From Amoebophrya sp. AT5.2 (taxonomy: Eukaryota > Sar > Dinophyceae > Syndiniales > Amoebophryaceae), in the NCBI GenBank assembly GCA_005223375.1, contig RXOD01005709.1, positions 1 through 12,802 on the forward strand: a stretch of DNA of 12,802 bases, in the 5' to 3' direction. This document shows positions 8,480-12,802 of this stretch, piece after piece (position 1 is the first letter of the stretch; each line of letters begins with the position of its first letter). Both the position numbers and the translations under genes were made by a program. The notes below the pieces were generated by a model that saw only the letters and a list, made by a program, of their open reading frames with translations, ran no database searches and had not been told where the DNA came from.

Positions 8480-10887
8480 ATGGACCCCACGATGGAGGAG
8501 GAGGGCGTTCCCATGGAGATGGGGGGCAACCCAAACATTGGCACCTACCCATACGTAGTCGTCAAGGGCGTCCCGACCTACGAAACGGACTACCAGGGCT
8601 TCGGCCAGAAACAGATGACCTTTGACAAAATACAGCGGGTGGTACTACAACTTCCAGAATAGATACTTACTCAACGAATTTCACTTTCTTTCTTTGTGAG
8701 ACGAGGTTTCTCGGCCTGTAGCTGCGCCTGTAGTTCCCTTGCTCCGCATGCATGCTGCACCTGTTCCATTTGCGGTCGAGACCAGCACAGCCCCCGGAAT
8801 TGATTCAAACTATCAATTTGCGACCGAGTTCATTCATAGCCGATAGAGAAGTGTCCTTTATTTCTCGTGACCATCCTCGCAACAGGAAGACGACCAAATT
8901 GCGGCAGAAAGTGCGAGGACGCAGAGACTCAGACAGAAAGCGAAGCCAAAGGAGCGACGAGACCTCGCAGTCTACACCGGACGACCAAAACGAACCGCGA
9001 ATGGTATCGAAAAACAATCAATGCACCAACTATTGATGGTGGAATTGTCATGCGTCCGGGATCTTCTTCACGGGATGGTAGGTAATAAACTGCACCCACA
9101 GGCGAAATCGTGGAGCGGCCGCCGTTGTCGAGGTCGACGTCCGTCCAGAATCTGGGGGAAATTTCATTCACCGGAATCAATTTCAAAAAGCCCTCCGCCA
9201 TGACCCTCGCGAACTTCAAAAAGGGCAAGAGGCTATCCATGTGTTGGGACAACGTACCATTTTCTTCTTCCCTGTGTGTTTTTCTCGTCTCGATTTTCAC
9301 TGATATCCGTCATGCATGATCCGTATATAACCTTTTCTCGCTCTATGGCCATTTATTCTACTTCACTGGGAACTACTTCAAAAAAATTGCAACGAGGACG
9401 CCCGGCGGAAGATCAGGCAGCAGCTGCGTGGCTTCTGCCTGCATGGGAGGTCAGGCTGCCTTTGGGGATGGGGATCAAAGATGGGGATTGGGAGAACCCT
9501 TCCGGAACCCCCTCCCAGATGCCCCCCCAAGCAGCCACGTCATGAAGCCCATCCCCCATTAGAATCTGCACCCCGAGGGGCCCTCTAAGATGCCTCCCCG
9601 GGATGCCTCTCCGCCAGGGGCATACGCGAAGGGCATAGAAGATGCCTCCCGCTGTTAGGGAGGTTCTAGTGGTCTGAACCTTCCTCCAAGTCCTTCCAAC
9701 CCCGTGCCCCGCCGTCGGGCAGTAGGTCAAAATTTTTGAAGTAGTTTAGAACTGAAGTAGAATAAATCGTCATACGCTCACGCTCGTCTCAGGTCGCAAG
9801 TTACGGTTCGGACTGCTGGGTAACGACAAACGGAGACTTCGGTAGTGTCGTGCAGCCCTCCGTACTCAAGCAGAAGCGATTCGGTTCCAAGTCCTTCGAG
9901 AACTCGCGGTAAGCAGCTAATATTGAATTATCCTACGAATTCATTCTAGGATCGCCAATGAAGATAAACTACTGCAACGCATATTTATAAAACACACTTC
10001 CTTGTTGCACTTGCAGGTTTCTGCCCGACCATCCGCACTGGAAGGACCGTCCTTACAAGCCGGGTGAGTACATCAAGTGCCCAAGATCAACGTACTAAAC
10101 CTAAATCTTCGCAAATCGCAAGAATTTTCTCGAAACTTGCAGACGAGTTGGTATCCATTGATTTCCATTTTGCTTGATTTCTCATCAATTCCATTTTTCT
10201 GGATGGATCACCATTATTAATGAGTCGGATCATCGAGTTCGACTTCGAGTTCGATCTTCGCTTGAATGCATGCGGTAGGTACTCGGACTTGGGGAGCTTC
10301 TATGTGGACGGGTATCGACTCCCACCGGAGTACCAGTATACCCTGACCAAGCGCCGCACGGTCGACGCCGACAACGGAAATCCGGTGATGTAAGTAAACA
10401 CGAAGCTATATCGTTTTCGTGGTGTAGTGTGTTTGTACAATTGGAGGGGTGTCGTCGATGTACAAGTGGAGGACGAGGATATGATGATTTCTTCGTTCAG
10501 GAACGGGGTAAAGTCGCCTGCACATCATTCATTGAATCTTCAAATGAACATGCTCTAGTGTCTGTCGAACATGAAAGGAGCCGAAAATGTTGTCATCACT
10601 ATGGCTGGAACTACTTCATTTCACCTAGCATCGATCGGATCGGATAGCTCTAGCTGAAAACGTTATTTATTAGTATCTATTCACAACATGAACATCATCT
10701 GGTTTCATCTATGCGAAAACGGTACAAGTTTGGAGCAAGTTTCGTCTTCACTTATACGCCACTTGCCGTGCATTTTGGCTTTAGCTTTGAATCATGTAGC
10801 CGACCGAAGCTGGAGGTCGAGGAAAGCGCAGCAGCGGGCGGATGGCCCCGGCTGTACGCGACGCTCGTTCCTGCCAATAGGGGATAG
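8480..10887 (+). CDS. Multi-exon protein of unknown family (predicted ~264 aa)
   Basis: Predicted join: 8480-8638, 8886-9003, 9102-9253, 9793-9908, 10017-10067, 10279-10389, 10800-10887, total 265 codons with a TAG stop. All phases agree. The start has A at -3. The N-terminus is acidic and Met-rich. It is followed by a Tyr/Gly segment (YETDYQGFGQKQMTF), a charged helical stretch (ARTQRLRQKAKPKERRD), SVQNLGEISFTG, SYGSDCWVTTNGDFG and KQKRFGSKSFENSR. Then comes a Pro/Tyr/Trp-rich part (LPDHPHWKDRPYKPGEYSD, YVDGYRLPPEYQYTL). The compact aromatic/Pro motifs resemble small microtubule-associated ciliary proteins, but I do not recognise a family and assign no function. The last exon is chosen for its codon character (KLEVEESAAAGGWPRLYATL). 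Alternatives are the in-frame TAA at 10391, or an exon at 10501-10558. No signal peptide or membrane segment is seen. Confidence 0.6.
8639..8885 (+). other. Intron 1 of the 8480 gene (GT-AG, phase 0)
   Basis: The donor is CGG|GTGGTA (or three bases later, GTG|GTACTA). The acceptor is CCATCCTCGCAACAG|GAAGAC. Joining in phase 0 links DKIQR to EDDQIAAESA. An ACAG is present at both borders, but no clear terminal inverted repeat was found, so it is read as a conventional intron. Confidence 0.6.
9004..9101 (+). other. Intron 2 of the 8480 gene (GT-AG, phase 1)
   Basis: The donor GCGAATG|GTATCG and the acceptor CTGCACCCACAG|GCGAAA join the upstream and downstream frames in phase 1 (TANG-EIVERPP). 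A second phase-1 donor, GTAATA at 9082, would give only a 20-nt intron with the same acceptor. The 98-nt version is preferred on size. Confidence 0.5.
9254..9792 (+). other. Intron 3 of the 8480 gene (GT-AG, phase 0) hosting a TIR element
   Basis: The donor GACAAC|GTACCA and the acceptor CACGCTCGTCTCAG|GTCGCA join SMCWDN to VASYGSD in phase 0. It is the longest conventional intron seen, because about 417 bases of it are a TIR element (9351-9767). Without the element the intron would be about 120 nt, in the range of its neighbours. Confidence 0.62.
9351..9767. mobile_element. MITE-like element with ~40-bp terminal inverted repeats, nested in intron 3
   Basis: The left end (9351-9389) and the reverse complement of the right end (9728-9767) share ATTTATTCTACTTCA exactly. 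After 5 or 6 unmatched bases they share AACTACTTCAAAAA. Looser similarity continues outward (CTATGGCC against GTATGACG). The interior is GC-rich, with repeated GATGCCTCCC-like and GGGGATGGGGAT-like words and no meaningful open frame. No flanking target-site duplication could be defined. It looks like a non-autonomous DNA transposon of a family different from the two introner-like elements. Confidence 0.75.
9909..10016 (+). other. Intron 4 of the 8480 gene (GT-AG, phase 2)
   Basis: The donor is TCGCG|GTAAGC and the acceptor is CTTCCTTGTTGCACTTGCAG|GTTTC, with a good pyrimidine tract. Phase 2 on both sides joins SFENS-R-FLPDHPHW. The interior is AT-rich. This is one of the most secure introns in the window. 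Confidence 0.78.
10068..10278 (+). other. Intron 5 of the 8480 gene (GT-AG, phase 2) with GTAC at both borders
   Basis: GA|GTACAT ... GCGGTAG|G joins YKPG-E-YSDLG in phase 2. A better-looking donor (GTGAGT) four bases upstream breaks the frame. GTAC is repeated exactly at 10068-10071 and 10279-10282, within a longer GGTNNGTAC match. The two intron ends show imperfect inverted similarity (CATCAAGTG..AAGATC against CATTCAAGCGAAGATC). It may be an older introner whose duplicated site supplied GT. Confidence 0.62.
10233..10256 (+). repeat. Two tandem 12-bp units (TCGAGTTCGAYY)
   Basis: TCGAGTTCGACT is followed directly by TCGAGTTCGATC, just upstream of the predicted acceptor at 10278. The repeat is open in the frame of the next exon, but it is more simply part of the intron. 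Confidence 0.7.
10390..10799 (+). other. Intron 6 of the 8480 gene (GT-AG, phase 2), 3' border uncertain
   Basis: The donor GTGAT|GTAAGT is a full consensus and overlaps an in-frame TAA (10391-10393), so the gene could instead end here. The preferred acceptor is GAATCATGTAG|CCGACC, which keeps the frame and leads into a GC3-rich terminal exon. ATGTA occurs at both borders, but a join through that repeat would create a stop. An alternative acceptor, TTTCTTCGTTCAG at 10500, gives a shorter tail. Confidence 0.45.
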
Positions 10888-11503
10888 TTGTTTGATTTTC
10901 CTCGACCTTGAGTAATCGGGAGGTCTATTTTGCTTTCATCTCCGGTAGAAGTATTGTCGAAGAGAAAGAGAAACGGATGTAGTCGCATCTTTATTCTGAT
11001 TCGTGATCCTCCTCCTCGCTCTCGATGCTGCAACTTTACTTTAATATGAGCAAAAGAAATGTACAATAGGTGCGCGGGAGCATTCATTGATTTAACCTGC
11101 CATTTGAGCTTTCTCGATAGCTGTTTCGTCACTCTGGGACCGTAGCTGTAGATTCGTGGCTGTCTGACAGAAGCAGAACATCGACAGGCATCAGAGACCA
11201 CGACCACGACGAGGACCATGAAGTGAATGAGAACTGCGTCCCAACATGATCCTGGCGACAAAAGTGCCGCGCAGCCCGTCCCGTGTCCCGTTCTTGCGTA
11301 AAGGATGGCCGGAGCAGAGCAGAGAGTCGAGTGAAGCTATGCGTAGAAGTCGCACCGTTTCTCTATTTTTCGGACGAGCTGTCCGACATACAGCTAACAG
11401 TTTTCAAAATGCTCTGCGTCTGGCTTGATATGTAATATTTCTTCAGCATGGATAAAAACGAAGAGCATTCAATCGATTCACCACTAGCTACTGCTGGAAA
11501 TTC
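10888..11503. other. Intergenic region before the TSP1 gene
   Basis: Mostly AT-balanced DNA with scattered stops. A minus-strand frame with an ATG at 11219 (about 155 codons, Val-rich start) and a + strand frame at 11246-11428 have no recognisable motif and mixed codon character. The 5' end of the TSP1 gene could lie within this stretch. No RNA gene, promoter or repeat was identified. Confidence 0.4.
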
Positions 11504-11670
11504 ATGACCATGGCGCCGCAGAGCAGGGGATCCAACATGTTGGCTACTTCTTCTAGTGCAGATGCCGGGGCGAACCGGAAGGGGAACCGTAGCGGCAGCA
11601 GAAGGGGCTGGGCGAACCGACTCGCAGTGCCGTTCGTGGCCGTTTCGCAACTGGACAACATACGAGGCGC
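11504..11670 (+). CDS. Putative 5' exon of the TSP1 gene (low confidence)
   Basis: A GC-rich open stretch with strongly G/C third positions starts at ATG 11504, with a second ATG two codons on. It encodes a Ser/Arg/Gly-rich, basic segment (GNRSGSRRGWANRLAVPFVA). It can be spliced at GC|GTACGG to the TSP1 exon at 12064 in phase 2 (IRGA-TDQYHVD). The unspliced frame ends at a TAG at 11696-11698, which would give a free 64-aa protein. It has no signal peptide, and the next exon begins in the middle of a TSP1 repeat. An extra exon is therefore probably missing, or this exon belongs to something else. Confidence 0.35.
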
Positions 11671-12063
11671 GTACGGGGCCGGCCGTGTGGAGAATTAGCA
11701 AAGGGCTTTGTTCTCTCCATCGATCCATTTCGAGAATAAATATTCATGCCACACCACATTTTCATCGAGTTGTAGAAAATAAAAGCGCCGTTAGGTGGAA
11801 TTTTGTAAATTTGTTTTTGTCTTATCGCAGTGGTATATTATACTGCTTCCTGTAGCTACTCTTGGTTTCCCTTTGCCACCCTTCCGGTCTCGGTGCTTGT
11901 TTCTGTTCTATGGGTTCTGTCGAATGTCAGTCTTCGGGTTCGTCTCAATACCTCTCCGAAGCACAATCATCTCCCAGCAGAAGATACGTACTTGTCAGAT
12001 GGAAAACGAGAGAAATGGGTTTTCCTCCAGCAGTGAATGAATCCTCCTCACTCGTCTGTAAAG
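11671..12063 (+). other. Possible intron between 11504-11670 and the TSP1 exon
   Basis: GC|GTACGG to CACTCGTCTGTAAAG|TACC keeps phase 2. GTAC occurs at both ends (11671-11674 and 12063-12066). A second acceptor, CCGACCAG at 12073, would need a phase-0 donor. The interior is AT-rich at first; + strand frames from about 11795 on are open but lack recognisable motifs. Further exons could be hidden here. Confidence 0.35.
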
Positions 12064-12663
12064 TACCGACCAGTACCACGTGGACCTTACGTGCAAGGGC
12101 GTGCAGAAGGAGTATGCGGGGTGCGAAATCGAGCCCTGTGAGATCCAGGAGTGCATGGATTGCATCTGGAGCGAGTGGGCGCCCTACTCCGCCTGCACAT
12201 GCGAGGGGCTGCAGGAAAGACACCGGGTCATCGCTTAAGGGTTGAGTAAATTCATCTTTAGCAGCATCTGGAGTAAACGTAAAGTGAAGCGCGCCCTTTC
12301 CTTTTATTGATGTCGTCGCTCCTGGTACAGCGAGATCAAGGGAATCCCCACAGATGGAGGGGCGAAGACGGTAGCACTTCGCCCGGTTATTTCTAGATGG
12401 GTACCGGATTACTCGCCATCGGCTGGATATCGATAGGATCCGACTGCTGGCGCCTCGTAGCAAGCATTCGTATTCATCAGCTTCATTTGTGTTGCAATCG
12501 CTGGCCAGTTGCATCGGGTCCGGTCCCTGTTTGTTTATCCATCGGAGGTACCAGAAAAAACATCTGGCTCGATGGGGGATTTTGCTAGAGATGCTACACC
12601 AGATGAGTTTATTCAACCTCTAAATCGCGCAGCAGTCGAACGACTGCGGAAAACCATGCGATG
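12064..12663 (+). CDS. Thrombospondin type-1 (TSP1) repeat protein, partial, two exons
   Basis: Predicted coding parts are 12064-12234 and 12629-12663, interrupted by an introner-like element. The first exon opens with what looks like the C-terminal half of one TSP1 repeat (CKGVQKEYAGCEIEPC). A second repeat follows: CIWSEWAPYSACTCEG, with the family's W-x-x-W core and spaced Cys, then the Arg layer QERHRVIAQ. The second exon completes it with NDCGKPCDG. TSP1 repeats are extracellular, disulphide-bonded and usually C-mannosylated on the W-x-x-W tryptophans. In apicomplexan relatives they occur in adhesins such as the TRAP/MIC2 type. A secreted or surface adhesin is therefore inferred. The frame ends in TAG at 12669 unless it is spliced at GATG|GTACTT. 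The start, any signal peptide and the C-terminus are not visible. Confidence 0.68.
12235..12623 (+). mobile_element. Introner-like element inside the TSP1 repeat
   Basis: The element begins TTAAGGGTTGAGTAAATTC and ends with the inverted counterpart, finishing CAACCTCTAA. Over the outer 43 bases the two ends match at 32 positions after reverse complementing. A perfect 5-bp direct repeat, ATCGC, flanks it (12230-12234 and 12624-12628). Removing the element plus one repeat copy (394 nt) restores the frame and a correctly spaced TSP1 repeat (RHRVIAQQSNDCGKPC). No border within the repeat is GT-AG. A frame-preserving GT-AG pair does exist slightly outside (12227 and 12632), but it would delete four residues from the Arg/Val layer. 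No transposase frame is present. Confidence 0.8.
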
Positions 12664-12771
12664 GTACTTAGTATGGAAATGCCCTGTGGAGTGTAGTCAG
12701 TGTCCAGCAGGCCGCACCCCGCGGCGCAGCCGCGGGGACGGGGAGGTGGTCCAAACTATACTAATTTGAAG
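12664..12771 (+). other. Possible further intron at the window end
   Basis: GATG|GTACTT to CTAATTTGAAG|GTGTGC is a GT-AG possibility that avoids the TAG at 12669. Within it, TTAGTAT (12668-12674) and ATACTAA (12758-12764) are inverted copies, recalling the TTA...TAA ends of the two introner-like elements, but no flanking duplication is seen. The downstream exon cannot be judged because the window ends. Confidence 0.3.
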
Positions 12772-12774
12772 GTG

Positions 12775-12792
12775 TGCGACTGCGACTGCGAT
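12775..12792 (+). repeat. Three tandem TGCGAC-type hexamers
   Basis: TGCGAC, TGCGAC, TGCGAT are consecutive, close to the window end. In one frame they read Cys-Asp repeats, in another Arg-Leu. Whether they are coding depends on the unresolved last splice site. Confidence 0.6.
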
Positions 12793-12802
12793 CTTCGACT
12801 GC

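Noticed and set aside
9082..9101. 20-nt mini-intron GTAATA...CACAG
   Set aside because: It fits GT-AG and phase 1, but a 98-nt intron with the same acceptor and phase (donor at 9004) is available and matches the size of neighbouring introns.
10220..10278. Upstream extension of exon 6 (open in frame, IIEFDFEFDLRL)
   Set aside because: It is formed by a 12-bp tandem repeat and lacks a phase-compatible acceptor; the GT-AG intron 10068-10278 joins the frames exactly.
10501..10558. Terminal exon with 19-codon tail for the 8480 gene
   Set aside because: The acceptor is good and the frame fits, but the tail is AT-rich at third positions and lacks the codon character of the other exons. The exon at 10800-10887 is preferred.
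10752..11261. Minus-strand frame with a Val-rich start
   Set aside because: It overlaps the predicted last exon of the 8480 gene. Codon third positions are mixed and there is no domain; the Val run comes from a CCACGA repeat.
11556..11855. Alternative frame with CRSWPFRNW as a TSP1-like start
   Set aside because: The tryptophan spacing is wrong for TSP1, the following cysteines are absent, and the other frame has stronger G/C third positions.
11945..12616. Long minus-strand open frame (223 codons)
   Set aside because: It runs across both the TSP1 exon and the introner-like element. The + strand reading gives a recognisable TSP1 repeat rebuilt by an exact excision, which is far stronger evidence.
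12227..12632. Canonical GT-AG alternative for the TSP1 introner
   Set aside because: It keeps the frame but removes Val-Ile-Ala-Gln from the conserved Arg/Val layer and ignores the perfect ATCGC duplication and TIRs. Kept as a testable alternative.

Overview
The window looks like nuclear DNA of a gene-dense alveolate protist. Four genes or gene parts can be supported, all on the + strand. Most are split by short introns (about 100-540 nt), and there are no bacterial-style operons, tRNAs, rRNAs or CRISPR arrays. The best guess is a dinoflagellate-lineage parasite of the Amoebophrya (Syndiniales) type. That guess rests on unidirectional genes, a thrombospondin type-1 (TSP1) domain as in alveolate adhesins, and introns that look like inserted transposon-like 'introners' with terminal inverted repeats (TIRs), target-site duplications (TSDs) and non-GT/AG borders. 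The lineage call is inference; no marker gene is present.

Layout. 1-137: possible acidic C-terminal tail of an upstream gene. 138-840: intergenic. 841-3609: intronless 922-aa protein with an F-box-like segment and a C-terminal SPRY-like domain. 3610-4397: intergenic, with short GC-rich repeats at its start. 4398-7618: four-exon gene for a predicted 754-aa basic, coiled-coil, IQ-motif protein. 7619-8479: intergenic. 8480-10887: gene of about seven small exons for a predicted ~264-aa protein of unknown family. 10888-11503: intergenic. 11504-12802: exons of a gene with TSP1 repeats that runs off the window; its 5' end is uncertain.

The most interesting system is the intron-generating element. 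Two introns in unrelated genes (6534-6874 and 12235-12623) share the same architecture. Each starts TTAAGGG-like, ends CTAA, has imperfect TIRs, and is flanked by a perfect 5-bp direct repeat (CAGTC and ATCGC). In each, the reading frame is restored exactly when the element plus one repeat copy is removed. In the first, no nearby GT-AG pair preserves the frame. A third TIR element of a different family (9351-9767) sits inside a conventional GT-AG intron. Together they suggest non-autonomous DNA transposons being turned into introns.

All exon borders were predicted by eye from splice consensus, phase and codon character; no transcript data were available.
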